The position numbers and the translations under genes are program-made. From CAZOVK01 sp964583165 (GTDB lineage: Bacteria; Bacillota; Clostridia; Lachnospirales; WRAX01): a stretch of 64,000 bases of DNA. The notes under the pieces were generated by a model that did not search any database, was not told where the DNA came from, and saw only the letters and a list, made by a program, of their open reading frames with translations. Each line of letters starts with the position of its first letter. Position 1 is the stretch's first letter. The stretch is taken from positions 26,408 through 90,407 of the forward strand of contig CAZOVK010000002.1 of the NCBI GenBank assembly GCA_964583165.1, in the 5' to 3' direction. Positions 43,834-52,154 of the stretch are shown in pieces.

Positions 43834-44960
43834 TACCTCGCCCCCCTTGAAATCTCGCGCAATGCATTGATTGCGAACCGTATTTCTTCTATATTATTGT
43901 AGTAAGAAAACGAGAATCTCACCAACCCCGTCTTATCTGTGCGGAAACGCTTATGCAACAGCGGCGCACAGTGAGCGCCCGAGCGTGTGGCGATTTCGTA
44001 GTCGTTCCAGAGCCATTCGCCGAGCTCTGACGCGTCTATATAAGCGTGGGCGATTGACACAACGGGTAGGCGGTGTTTATTATGAAAATCGCCATAAAGC
44101 CTGAACCCGTCAATACTTTTCACACCCTCAACAAATTCATGTGCAAGCCCCAAATCATGCGCAAAAATCGCATCAATGCCAATCTTTTCAACAAATTCAA
44201 TACCCTTTAACAGCCCATAAATCCCGTGGGCGTTCAGCGTACCCGCCTCGAACATATCGGGCATAACAGCCGCCTGAAAACGCGAAAAGCTGTCAGAACC
44301 TGCCCCGCCCGTTTTTTTTATTTGTATGTCGAGCGGTTTCTCTGTGATAATCCCGCCTGTGCCTTGCGGGCCAAACAGCCCCTTATGCCCCGTAAACAGA
44401 ATCACATCAGCCATATCGGCATTAACACGCGTGTGACCCATTGTTTGTGATGCGTCAAGAATCATCATAATACCGTTCGCACGGCAAATATCGCGAAATG
44501 AGTATACATCAAGGATATTGCCCGTAAGATTGGAGCCATGAGAACACACAAAGAAGCGCGTATCCTCGGTTATCGCGTCAGCGAAAACTGCGGGATTTAT
44601 AACGCCGTTTTCGTCACTGTCCAGTACAGACAGCTTACAACCTGTCAAATAGAGCGGTCTAAGCACTGAATTATGCTCCGTGACGGTTGTTATTACGTGG
44701 CAGTTACTGTCAATTAACCCGCCAATAACCAGATTTAACCCCTCAGTCGCAGAACTCACAAACGCTACATTGAGCGGATTACTAAGCCCGACAAGCCGCG
44801 CCACAGCCGCCCGCGCTCGCGCCACAGCCCGCGAAGCGTTAAGCGCTGGTTCATGAAACGAGCGCCCCGCATTCCCAAAATGGTTGAGCGCGAACGCCAC
44901 AGCTTCTGTGACCTCCGGGGGCTTGGGCAAAGTCGTTGAGCCATTGTCAAAATATATCAT
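43833..44960 (-). CDS. Cysteine desulfurase family PLP enzyme
   Basis: A chain of 375 residues, fold-type I. PLP-binding Lys lies in FTGHKGLFGPQG (about 196), the Asp contacting the ring nitrogen in MMILDASQT, and a catalytic-loop Cys in RSGAHCAP (about 332). This branch (cysteine desulfurase family, csd-like) is common in Clostridia next to a DUF3343 protein. It should release sulfur (or selenium) from cysteine for the small carrier encoded directly after it. It has its own promoter at 44998-45026. Confidence 0.9.
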   Translation of the reverse strand: MIYFDNGSTTLPKPPEVTEAVAFALNHFGNAGRSFHEPALNASRAVARARAAVARLVGLSNPLNVAFVSSATEGLNLVIGGLIDSNCHVITTVTEHNSVLRPLYLTGCKLSVLDSDENGVINPAVFADAITEDTRFFVCSHGSNLTGNILDVYSFRDICRANGIMMILDASQTMGHTRVNADMADVILFTGHKGLFGPQGTGGIITEKPLDIQIKKTGGAGSDSFSRFQAAVMPDMFEAGTLNAHGIYGLLKGIEFVEKIGIDAIFAHDLGLAHEFVEGVKSIDGFRLYGDFHNKHRLPVVSIAHAYIDASELGEWLWNDYEIATRSGAHCAPLLHKRFRTDKTGLVRFSFSYYNNIEEIRFAINALREISRGAR

Positions 44961-44997
44961 AAAAGCTACCTTTCAACAAATATCCATATCAGTATAC

Positions 44998-45026
44998 AAT
45001 ATAACCGACTGTTCGTGAATTGTCAA
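44998..45026 (-). promoter_or_regulatory. Promoter of the cysteine desulfurase/DUF3343 pair
   Basis: On the minus strand TTGACA (45026-45021), a 17-bp spacer and TATATT (45003-44998). Confidence 0.72.
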
Positions 45027-45069
45027 TGATGGAGGTTGGGGCATATTCGAATGTTGACACGAAAATAAT

Positions 45070-45098
45070 TTGTTCTGCGTGTGAATTTGTGGTATAAT
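45070..45098 (+). promoter_or_regulatory. Promoter of the S9 peptidase gene
   Basis: TTGTTC (45070-45075), a 17-bp spacer and TATAAT (45093-45098). It overlaps an in-frame ATG at 45081, which therefore cannot be the start codon. Confidence 0.72.
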
Positions 45099-45137
45099 AT
45101 ACCAAGAAGTAAGCCAAAAATTTTGGGGGAGATTACT

Positions 45138-47117
45138 TTGGAACGATTAAGGATTGAGGACTTTACAGAGTACAGCTTTCTTTCGGGCGTTTGCGTTTCG
45201 CCGGACGGCAAACATGCGGTATTCGTAGTCAAAAAGGCCGATTTGGATGAGAACGCATATTCTTCGCGCGTTTATGTTGTTGACACAGCGACACATGAGG
45301 TCAAACAGCTCACAGGGCTTGAAAAAGAAGCGGGCGTTTTCTGGCTAGACAGTGAAACAGTGGTTTTCAGAGCCAACCGTGACAAGGCGCTTGCGAAAAA
45401 GATTGAAGAGGGCGAAGAGTGGACGGTCTTTTACGCCATTAAGATTAACGGCGGCGAGGCAAAAGAGCTGTTCCGCGTGCCTGTGTCTGTCGGGCAGATT
45501 GACACGCTTGAGGACGGGCGGTTTGTGTTAACGGCCGCTGAAAGAATCGGCGCGGCGAAATTGCATGAGCTTAAAGGTGATGAACGCGCTAAGGTTATCG
45601 CACAACAAAAGGAAGATAAGGACTATGAGGTTCTCGAAGAAACCCCGTTCTGGTCAAACGGCGGCGGATTCGTCAGTAAGAAGCGCACACGCCTATTCGT
45701 ATATGACATGAAAACAAACGCCTTGAACGCCGTGACAGATTTGAACACAAACGTTGATGCGTTTAATGTCAAGGGCAATCAAGTTATCTACATATCAAGT
45801 GTTCGTACAATTGTCAACGGCTTGAAGGAATCAATCAGCCTTTATGACGCTGAAACGGGCGCGACTACGGAACTGTTGCCGGAAAAGGATTTTTCAGTGT
45901 CATGGGCGAACTTCTATAAAGACGGATATATCTTCACAGGCAGTACTCAAGCGGGTTATTCACTGTGGGAGAATCACAATTTTTATACGCTCAAAGACGG
46001 TCAGGTTACGTTACTGGCGGAGCATGATTTTGGCTTAGGTAATTCTGTGGGTTCTGACTGCTCACTAGGCGGCGGCATTGACAAGGTTATCTGTGGCACG
46101 GATATTTATTTCACGTCAACAGAGCTGAAATCTAGTTTTATTAAGAAACTGGATGAAAACGGCGTAATCACGAAGCTGACGGACGATATTGGCGCAGTTC
46201 ACTGTTTCGATAAAGCTTGTGGAAAGTTCTTCTTTATCGGCTCGCGCAATGAGAAGTTGCAGGAGCTATATGTTTTCGAAAACGGCGTAGAAACTTGTTT
46301 GACGAGTTTCAATGCGCAAGTGTTCGAAAACAAGAGCATACAGCCAATTGAGATTTTCACGTTCGTCAATGACGGCGTGGAATTTGAAGGTTACGTTATC
46401 AAACCCGTTGACTTCGACCCCGCCAAACAGTACCCCGCCATTCTAGACATTCATGGCGGCCCCAAGGCTGTTTACGGTCAGGTGTACTTCCATGAGATGC
46501 AGGTTTGGGCAAACGCGGGTTTCTTCGTATTCTTCATGAACCCACGCGGCGGCGATGGGCGCGGCAATGAGTTTGCGGACTTGCGCGGTAAGTACGGCAC
46601 TATTGACTATGATGATTTGATGACATTCACTGACAATGTGCTTGAGAAATACCCGAATATCGACAAGAACAAAGTCGGCGTGACGGGTGGCTCATACGGC
46701 GGGTTCATGACCAACTGGATAATCGGTCATACCGACCGTTTCGCGGCGGCGGCCTCACAACGCAGTATCTCTAGTTGGCAATCTATGTATTTGACGACGG
46801 ATATAGGTTATTTCTTCGCAAAAGAAACGCAAGGCGCTGACCCGTGGGGTAATCCCGAGAAATTGCGTTGGCATTCGCCGCTCACTTATGCGCCGAACGC
46901 CAAAACACCTACGCTCTTCATTCACTCAGAAGAAGATTATCGTTGCTGGGTTGTTGAAGGCATACAGATGTATACGGCGCTTCAGTTACATGGCGTTAAG
47001 TCGAAGCTTGTGATGTTTAGAGGCGAGAACCACGAGTTGAGCCGCTCCGGCAAGCCTAAACACAGAATCAGACGGCTGAAAGAGATTACGGGCTGGTTTG
47101 AGGAGCTATTGAAGTAA
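45138..47117 (+). CDS. S9 family peptidase (acylaminoacyl/prolyl oligopeptidase type)
   Basis: About 659 residues. An N-terminal beta-propeller (to about 400) is followed by an alpha/beta hydrolase domain with nucleophile GGSYGG (Ser), acid in SEEDYRCW (Asp) and His in GENHELSRSG. There is no signal peptide: a cytoplasmic oligopeptidase, possibly processing peptides brought in by the opp system. The TTG at 45138 follows GGGGGAG; the longer frame from 45081 begins upstream of the -10 and is rejected. Confidence 0.92.
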   Translation: MERLRIEDFTEYSFLSGVCVSPDGKHAVFVVKKADLDENAYSSRVYVVDTATHEVKQLTGLEKEAGVFWLDSETVVFRANRDKALAKKIEEGEEWTVFYAIKINGGEAKELFRVPVSVGQIDTLEDGRFVLTAAERIGAAKLHELKGDERAKVIAQQKEDKDYEVLEETPFWSNGGGFVSKKRTRLFVYDMKTNALNAVTDLNTNVDAFNVKGNQVIYISSVRTIVNGLKESISLYDAETGATTELLPEKDFSVSWANFYKDGYIFTGSTQAGYSLWENHNFYTLKDGQVTLLAEHDFGLGNSVGSDCSLGGGIDKVICGTDIYFTSTELKSSFIKKLDENGVITKLTDDIGAVHCFDKACGKFFFIGSRNEKLQELYVFENGVETCLTSFNAQVFENKSIQPIEIFTFVNDGVEFEGYVIKPVDFDPAKQYPAILDIHGGPKAVYGQVYFHEMQVWANAGFFVFFMNPRGGDGRGNEFADLRGKYGTIDYDDLMTFTDNVLEKYPNIDKNKVGVTGGSYGGFMTNWIIGHTDRFAAAASQRSISSWQSMYLTTDIGYFFAKETQGADPWGNPEKLRWHSPLTYAPNAKTPTLFIHSEEDYRCWVVEGIQMYTALQLHGVKSKLVMFRGENHELSRSGKPKHRIRRLKEITGWFEELLK

Positions 47118-47119
47118 CA

Positions 47120-47160
47120 AACAAAAGCGGGTATTTCAAGGCGAAATACCCGCTTTTGTT
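47120..47160. terminator. Bidirectional terminator
   Basis: A perfect 18-bp stem (47120-47137 with 47143-47160) around a 5-nt loop; the arms begin AACAAAAGCGGG. A and T rich ends on both sides suit convergent transcripts. Confidence 0.85.
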
Positions 47161-47161
47161 A

Positions 47162-47413
47162 TTATATGAGGTTTGAAACTGTGCCTTTCGCCAGACTGTC
47201 AACGGCCGTGAGCACGCGGTGTTTCGCGTCATCACCCGTCACACCGCCTTGAATATAGCTGATAAGTCGATTCTTTTGTTCGTCACCCAATTTCTCAAAC
47301 GCACTCCGCGCGTCCGCGTTCATCATCAACTCCATGCCGAAGCCAACAGGTATATCATGCACGCGTGGGTTCGGGTTGTGACCCATACCTATAAATGCCT
47401 TGTTATCGTTCAT
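47162..47413 (-). CDS. Small protein resembling YdeI/OmpD-associated C-terminal domain
   Basis: A protein of 83 residues. The segment MNADARSAFEKLGDEQKNR followed by TGDDAKHRVLTAVDSLAKG resembles the short helical domain of the YdeI/OmdA (bacteriocin-protection) family, which ends in a similar K/R-R-I-x-x-x-V-x-x-L-x-x-G pattern. The function is not known. It has no signal peptide or membrane segment and is transcribed alone toward the shared terminator. Confidence 0.65.
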   Translation of the reverse strand: MNDNKAFIGMGHNPNPRVHDIPVGFGMELMMNADARSAFEKLGDEQKNRLISYIQGGVTGDDAKHRVLTAVDSLAKGTVSNLI

Positions 47414-47496
47414 CTTACCAATCCTTTAACCTTTTTAATAGTATAAATAATGCTCAGAATAACATACTACCAATCAGAAAAAATTCAAAAAAGTGC

Positions 47497-47525
47497 TTGC
47501 AATTGGAAAACGGTTGTGCTATACT
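47497..47525 (+). promoter_or_regulatory. Promoter of the hemolysin III family gene
   Basis: TTGCAA (47497-47502), a 17-bp spacer and TATACT (47520-47525), about 55 nt before the start. Confidence 0.7.
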
Positions 47526-47579
47526 CTTATACATAGTATTAAAAACTACATTACATAATATAATCAATGGGGTGATGTG

Positions 47580-48233
47580 ATGTTAAGAAAGATTAAAGAC
47601 CCGGTAAGCTGTTTGACACACCTTGCGTGGGCGATTCTGGCGATTCCGGTTGCGGTGCTTTTGGTTGTGGGGGCGGCGCGTGAGGGCACGGCTTTGCATG
47701 TTGTGTCGTTTGTTATCTACGGCATTGCGCTGTTTCTGCTCTACCTCGCAAGCACAATCTACCACATGTTGCCGATTTCTGAAAGAGCACAGACCATTCT
47801 TCGGCGCATTGACCACATGATGATTTTCGTGCTCATTGCGGGCACATACACGCCGATTTGTCTGTTGCCACTTCGTGGGGTGTGGGGTTATACCCTGCTC
47901 GCGATAATCTGGGGCATGGCGATAGCGGGTATTGTCATCAAGGCATTATGGTTAGACGCGCCACGCTGGCTCAGTACCGGGCTGTATGTCATCATGGGTT
48001 GGACGGTAGTAATCGCTATTTATCCGCTCACACAGGCGATTCCGACAGGGGCACTTGTGTTACTCATTGCTGGTGGCGTGACTTATACGCTCGGGGCCGT
48101 GATTTATGCCGTGAAGTGGCCTAGGTTTAACATTAAGGGCTTCGGCTTCCACGAAATCTTCCATCTGTTTGTAATGGGAGGCAGTGCGTTTCATACGGTT
48201 CTTATGTTTAGATATGTTTTGTTCGTGGCTTAG
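47580..48233 (+). CDS. Hemolysin III family (PAQR/YqfA-like) membrane protein
   Basis: A protein of 217 residues with seven membrane helices. The three PAQR signature motifs are present: SxxYH in ASTIYHML, the RRIDHMMIF segment and HEIFHLF followed by a further His in SAFH, which together form a metal site in this superfamily. Bacterial members are linked to membrane lipid homeostasis. The ATG at 47580 lies 4-5 nt after GGGGTGA; a GTG one codon earlier is the alternative. Confidence 0.92.
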   Translation: MLRKIKDPVSCLTHLAWAILAIPVAVLLVVGAAREGTALHVVSFVIYGIALFLLYLASTIYHMLPISERAQTILRRIDHMMIFVLIAGTYTPICLLPLRGVWGYTLLAIIWGMAIAGIVIKALWLDAPRWLSTGLYVIMGWTVVIAIYPLTQAIPTGALVLLIAGGVTYTLGAVIYAVKWPRFNIKGFGFHEIFHLFVMGGSAFHTVLMFRYVLFVA

Positions 48234-48250
48234 TAACTTCTCCTCGATTT

Positions 48251-48276
48251 GCACGGCTAAAAGGCCGTGCTTTTTT
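48251..48276 (+). terminator. Terminator of the hemolysin III family gene
   Basis: A 7-bp stem GCACGGC / GCCGTGC with a 6-nt loop, followed by six T. Confidence 0.9.
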
Positions 48277-48288
48277 ATATGTTATGTA

Positions 48289-48342
48289 TTGACAAAGTTG
48301 TCTAATGCTGTTAGACTGATATTGTCTAATAGCATTAGACAA
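48289..48342 (+). promoter_or_regulatory. blaI-type promoter with two dyad operators
   Basis: -35 TTGACA (48289-48294), a 17-bp spacer and -10 TAGACT (48312-48317). Operator 1 (TTGTCTAAT GCT GTTAGACT, 48298-48317) covers spacer and -10. Operator 2 (TTGTCTAAT AGC ATTAGACAA, 48322-48342) is a perfect 9-bp dyad just before the GGGGGG ribosome site. A repressor bound at either would block transcription, as in BlaI/MecI autoregulation. Confidence 0.85.
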
Positions 48343-48356
48343 TAGGGGGGGATTTT

Positions 48357-48719
48357 ATGGAACAACTCAAGCTAGGCGAAATGGAACAGCGTTTCGCTGA
48401 ACTCATCTGGGCGCACGCACCTATCACCACACGAGAATTGACAGAAAAAGCCGCGCAAAACTTCGATTGGAAGCGCACTACAACCTATACAATGCTCAAA
48501 CGCCTATGCGAACGCGGGATTTTTGAGAACACGGGTGGCACAATTGTAACAATCTTGACGCGCGAGGAATTTAGCGCGGCGCAGGGGGAGCAGTTTCTCA
48601 AAGAGAGTTTTGGCGGCTCATTACCGCGCTTTTTCGCGGCATTCACGCGCCAAATGCGCATCAGCGACAGGGAGATTGCGGAAATTCAAAGGCTGATTGA
48701 CGAATACAGGGAGGGGTGA
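48357..48719 (+). CDS. BlaI/MecI/CopY family transcriptional repressor
   Basis: A protein of 120 residues. The winged helix (about 5-75: LGEMEQRFAELIWAHAPITTRELTEK, in parts LGEMEQRFAELIW and ITTRELTEKA, then TTTYTMLKRLCERGI) and C-terminal dimerisation helices match BlaI. It should repress its own operon at the two dyads upstream. Derepression in this family follows cleavage by the partner M56 protease, encoded directly downstream. Start: ATG after GGGGGG. The target beyond its own operon is unknown. Confidence 0.92.
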   Translation: MEQLKLGEMEQRFAELIWAHAPITTRELTEKAAQNFDWKRTTTYTMLKRLCERGIFENTGGTIVTILTREEFSAAQGEQFLKESFGGSLPRFFAAFTRQMRISDREIAEIQRLIDEYREG

Positions 48720-48727
48720 GGTTCAAC

Positions 48728-50884
48728 ATGGTTGAAACTATCTTCTTACGCGTGGTCGAAATGAGTATTACGGCGGGTATTGTCATTGCGTTCATTTTCG
48801 CGGCAAGGGTTCTGATGAAAAGAGCGCCCAGACAGTTTTCATACGCGCTTTGGGCTGTCGCGCTGTTTCGGTTGGTCTGCCCGTTTTCGTTTGAGAGTGT
48901 GTTCAGCTTGATTCCGAAGCGTGTGGCGCCACTTGTTGAGGTGGCGGCGCGAACGCTTGAACCCGTTCCGAATGTGCCAAGTGTCGGGATGGCGGCTTAT
49001 ACACCGAATGTAGTCGCTCAAAACTTAGTGGCTTCAAACCCGATAACGCTTACCCAAATCGCGGCGTATATCTGGATTGTCGGCGTGGCGGCTTTGCTGA
49101 TTTATGGCATTGTTTCGTATATCAGATTCCGCTTGAGGCTTATTGGCGCGATACAGACAGAACCGAACGTGTTTGTCTCGAATCGCATAGACACGCCGTT
49201 CGTCATGGGTATTTTTAGCCCACAAATCTATCTTCCCGCTTCACTTTCAGAAGCGGAAATGCCATACATTCTCATGCACGAACGCGCGCACATACGACGA
49301 TTTGACCACATTGTAAAAATCATCGGCTTCATGGCGCTTGCGATTCACTGGTTTAACCCGTTGGTCTGGTACGCCTTTCTCGCGAGCGGTGATGACATGG
49401 AAACACTATGTGATGAGGCCGTCATCAAAGAACTGGGCGCAGAGGTCAAACGCGATTACTCGTTTTCGCTGTTGAAGTTATCAACGGGGCGTAAGATTGT
49501 GCGAGGCATACCTCTTGCGTTCGGGGAGGGCGACACCAAGAACCGTGTCAAGCACGTTCTAAATTACAAACGCCCCGCGTTTTGGGTTATTGCCGTAGCG
49601 GCACTTTCGGCTGTTGGGTTGTCTGTAGGTTTGGTGGCTAACCCACCCAAACAGTATGAGCCGAATTTTGCAGGCGGTTACTTTGTTGTTCGTGAACAAG
49701 TTTTTCAGGCGGCAAACATATCGCTGACGTTTGACGGATGGACGAAGCCGGAGATAATCATTTCTAATGATTTCATCCTAAATTACCGCACGAATGTTGG
49801 TGGTGAGTGGGTCAGTTTGGGGCGACTTCGCGCAGTGAATATGAATGACAATGAACTGATAGATTACATGGGCTTTATATCTGCTGGTCTTGACGAAAAA
49901 ATCAAGAGTGCGTTGTCAAATAGGGCGCTGGTTTATAGAAATGATGCGACAGATTGGGCAGATAAGGTCATGATTATCCAACAGAAAAACGGCGATATTC
50001 TGCTATACAAAGATTTAAGGCTTGTTGAGCTTGAAAAAACCGCTGAACCACAGTTTGGCGACGACGGCATGATTGAGAGTGTAACGTTTGAAAGCACAGA
50101 GCAAGTAATTGAGCCCAATGACACGACAGACTTAGACGCCGCCATTAACAAGGCAATTCTCGACGAGAACAACACAGACACCAGCCCTTACACCTTTGCG
50201 ACAGCTTCACATATCACACTGGCAAGCGAAATATCAGCCGTTTATAATGCGCCCGATAAAAGAACAGGTGGGACAATTACGGTCTATTGCATGGCGATGT
50301 ATATGGAATTCAAGAAAGACGGCTTAATATTTGAGGAGGCGGGCGGCAATCACATGCCCGTTGCTATTACATTCTATGTGGGGATTGACGGCGCGTTCAC
50401 GCTTATAGACTATTGGATGCCCAAAGACGGCGCGTATAATCAGTCGTCAATCCGCGAGAAATTCCCAGTGGCACTCACGCCCGACGACTGGAATACGCAG
50501 AAGTACGTGGTTGCGCAGATTATGTCGTGTTATAACCAAGCCATTCAGTATTATGAACCTGATATGAGTTTGTTCATTGAGCGAAACCTTGCGACAATAG
50601 AGAAGAACCCGGCGTTATCGTCAAGTGTCAAGGCCCACATTGACGAGAATGTGCGTGAATATAGGCAACTCGTGTATGTCGGAGATTATATGCTGGACTA
50701 CAGTTTCGCGCTGTTTGAGCAGGGAGGGCAGACCGACTTAAAGGGGCATATCATGGCGGCGGCTTGCCGCGACATACTCCGTGTAAAGGGGTTTGAGGTT
50801 GAGGACGGGCTTTTTGACACGGGGCAAGATTGGTTTGACGCATTCAAAGAATCACCCACATACAAAGAAATAGGACGGCGCTGA
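48728..50884 (+). CDS. BlaR1/MecR1-like M56 membrane metalloprotease with unusual sensor domain
   Basis: About 718 residues. Four membrane helices (about 8-28, 36-56, 105-127 and 290-312) surround the M56 protease with zinc motif MHERAH (HExxH) followed by LCDEAVI. The C-terminal extracellular half (about 315-718) lacks visible SxxK, SxN or KTG motifs of the penicillin-binding sensor in BlaR1, so the signal is probably not a beta-lactam. It follows blaI with a near overlap; GAGGGGTGAGG precedes the ATG. A GTG four codons earlier is the alternative start. Confidence 0.88.
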   Translation: MVETIFLRVVEMSITAGIVIAFIFAARVLMKRAPRQFSYALWAVALFRLVCPFSFESVFSLIPKRVAPLVEVAARTLEPVPNVPSVGMAAYTPNVVAQNLVASNPITLTQIAAYIWIVGVAALLIYGIVSYIRFRLRLIGAIQTEPNVFVSNRIDTPFVMGIFSPQIYLPASLSEAEMPYILMHERAHIRRFDHIVKIIGFMALAIHWFNPLVWYAFLASGDDMETLCDEAVIKELGAEVKRDYSFSLLKLSTGRKIVRGIPLAFGEGDTKNRVKHVLNYKRPAFWVIAVAALSAVGLSVGLVANPPKQYEPNFAGGYFVVREQVFQAANISLTFDGWTKPEIIISNDFILNYRTNVGGEWVSLGRLRAVNMNDNELIDYMGFISAGLDEKIKSALSNRALVYRNDATDWADKVMIIQQKNGDILLYKDLRLVELEKTAEPQFGDDGMIESVTFESTEQVIEPNDTTDLDAAINKAILDENNTDTSPYTFATASHITLASEISAVYNAPDKRTGGTITVYCMAMYMEFKKDGLIFEEAGGNHMPVAITFYVGIDGAFTLIDYWMPKDGAYNQSSIREKFPVALTPDDWNTQKYVVAQIMSCYNQAIQYYEPDMSLFIERNLATIEKNPALSSSVKAHIDENVREYRQLVYVGDYMLDYSFALFEQGGQTDLKGHIMAAACRDILRVKGFEVEDGLFDTGQDWFDAFKESPTYKEIGRR

Positions 50885-50899
50885 CCGTCCTTTTCTTTT
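50872..50899 (+). terminator. Terminator overlapping the blaR1-like stop codon
   Basis: AGGACGG CGCTGA CCGTCCT hairpin followed by TTTCTTTT; the stop codon TGA forms part of the loop. Confidence 0.75.
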
Positions 50900-51518
50900 A
50901 GCGTATGAAGTTTGTCGCTATGCGTGGCTCTTGCTCAGGGTAGGGGATACCCGCCGCAAGACCGGCTTCTTTGATTTTCAGGAACCATGCCATATTGCGC
51001 GCAAGTGTACGCATAATCTGTAGGCCCTCTAAATCCTGTTTGACTTGTTCGGGTGTTGAGCCGTGAACCATATTCCAGTATTTTGACGAAATCACGGGCA
51101 TTTGCGAGATAGTGAAGTATTTGTTGAGCTGGTCGAATGCGGCTGTTGTGCCACCGCGTCTTGCCGAAACAATGGCGGCGGCGGGTTTGAGGAAGAAGCG
51201 ACTGCTGCCCGAGAAGAAAGCCCTGTCCATGAATGACGTAATCGCACCGCCAGCTGATGCGTAATGAACAGGTGAGCCGAATACAAAGCCGTCAGCCGTT
51301 TCGGAGAGTGTCAAGAACTCGTTCACGCGGTCATTGAGTACACAAAGTTTCTTTTCGCGGCAACCACCGCAAGCCACACAGCCGGAGAGCGGCTGTTTAC
51401 CTATCCAAAAAAACTCCGTGTCAATACCCTCGGCGTTCAGTGTCACGGCGATTTCTTCAAGCGCCGTGTATGTACAGCCACGTTCACGTGGGCTGCCGTT
51501 TACCAGAATTACTTTCAT
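50898..51518 (-). CDS. NADPH-dependent FMN reductase-like iron-sulfur flavoprotein
   Basis: A protein of 206 residues with a flavodoxin-like fold: phosphate-binding loop NGSPRERGCTYTAL (about 7-20), cysteine cluster CVACGGCREKKLC (about 47-59) and FGSPVHYAS (about 79-87). The closely spaced cysteines are like those of archaeal/clostridial iron-sulfur flavoproteins (Isf), so an Fe-S cluster plus FMN is likely. The electron acceptor is unknown. It has its own promoter. Confidence 0.9.
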   Translation of the reverse strand: MKVILVNGSPRERGCTYTALEEIAVTLNAEGIDTEFFWIGKQPLSGCVACGGCREKKLCVLNDRVNEFLTLSETADGFVFGSPVHYASAGGAITSFMDRAFFSGSSRFFLKPAAAIVSARRGGTTAAFDQLNKYFTISQMPVISSKYWNMVHGSTPEQVKQDLEGLQIMRTLARNMAWFLKIKEAGLAAGIPYPEQEPRIATNFIR

Positions 51519-51549
51519 AATATTGCCCCCAAGTTAGGTTTATAGAACC

Positions 51550-51578
51550 ATTATAACCCAACAAACGATTCAATTCAA
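51550..51578 (-). promoter_or_regulatory. Promoter of the flavoprotein gene
   Basis: On the minus strand TTGAAT (51578-51573), a 17-bp spacer and TATAAT (51555-51550). It overlaps the stop codon of the GerMN gene. Confidence 0.72.
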
Positions 51579-52058
51579 GCTTAGGAACATATTCACATCG
51601 ATTTTTTCGCTGATGAAGCCCTCGGGTAACTTCGCCAATTCCCCGCCCACAAACACGGACATATGCGTAAAGCCCAACGCCGACGCGTTTTTGGCGAGTT
51701 GGCTCAACAAGGCATATTCATAAGCCGTGCCGCCGTGTTCGTTCAACTCGTCAGAGAAAACAAGGAGCAGGGACTCTTCATTCACATCGGCATCAAGCAA
51801 TCGCGTGCCTTGTGGCAAAAACTTAATCTCCGTATCAACAACCAGCGCGTAGAATACCGTCAACGCACGTTCGCGCGGGCTGAACGCGCCGATAAGCCGT
51901 ATGGTTTTCTCCGTCAGCTCATCCTCAACACCGTCGGCATAATAATAGACGATAACATCCTCCCGTATTTCCTCAGCGCACACACGCAAGGGATTCAAGA
52001 GCACAACAGCCAAGGTCACAAGCAATATTACAATTCTATCTAACAGTCTTAATCGCAT
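51570..52058 (-). CDS. Secreted GerMN-domain protein
   Basis: A protein of 162 residues with signal peptide (MRLRLLDRIVILLVTLAVVL, cleaved near CAEE) and one GerMN domain (about 35-145: VIVYYYADGVEDEL to LLSQLAKNASALGF). GerM and related proteins bind outer peptidoglycan or help sporulation complexes in Firmicutes. The start is the ATG after GGGGGTG; the longer frame adds 22 codons before the signal peptide. It lies next to a cell-wall amidase, which fits an envelope role. Confidence 0.8.
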   Translation of the reverse strand: MRLRLLDRIVILLVTLAVVLLNPLRVCAEEIREDVIVYYYADGVEDELTEKTIRLIGAFSPRERALTVFYALVVDTEIKFLPQGTRLLDADVNEESLLLVFSDELNEHGGTAYEYALLSQLAKNASALGFTHMSVFVGGELAKLPEGFISEKIDVNMFLSLN

Positions 52059-52154
52059 AAAAACACCCCCGTAAACAGATTGTAGCATATACGAGGGGAT
52101 TGTATAATACAAACCGTCACACAAATTCGTCCAAATTCAGGGCATTTCCGACGT

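Noticed and set aside
45081..45137. ATG start for the S9 peptidase at 45081
   Set aside because: It lies between the -35 and -10 of the only good promoter and has no ribosome site; the TTG at 45138 follows GGGGGAG.
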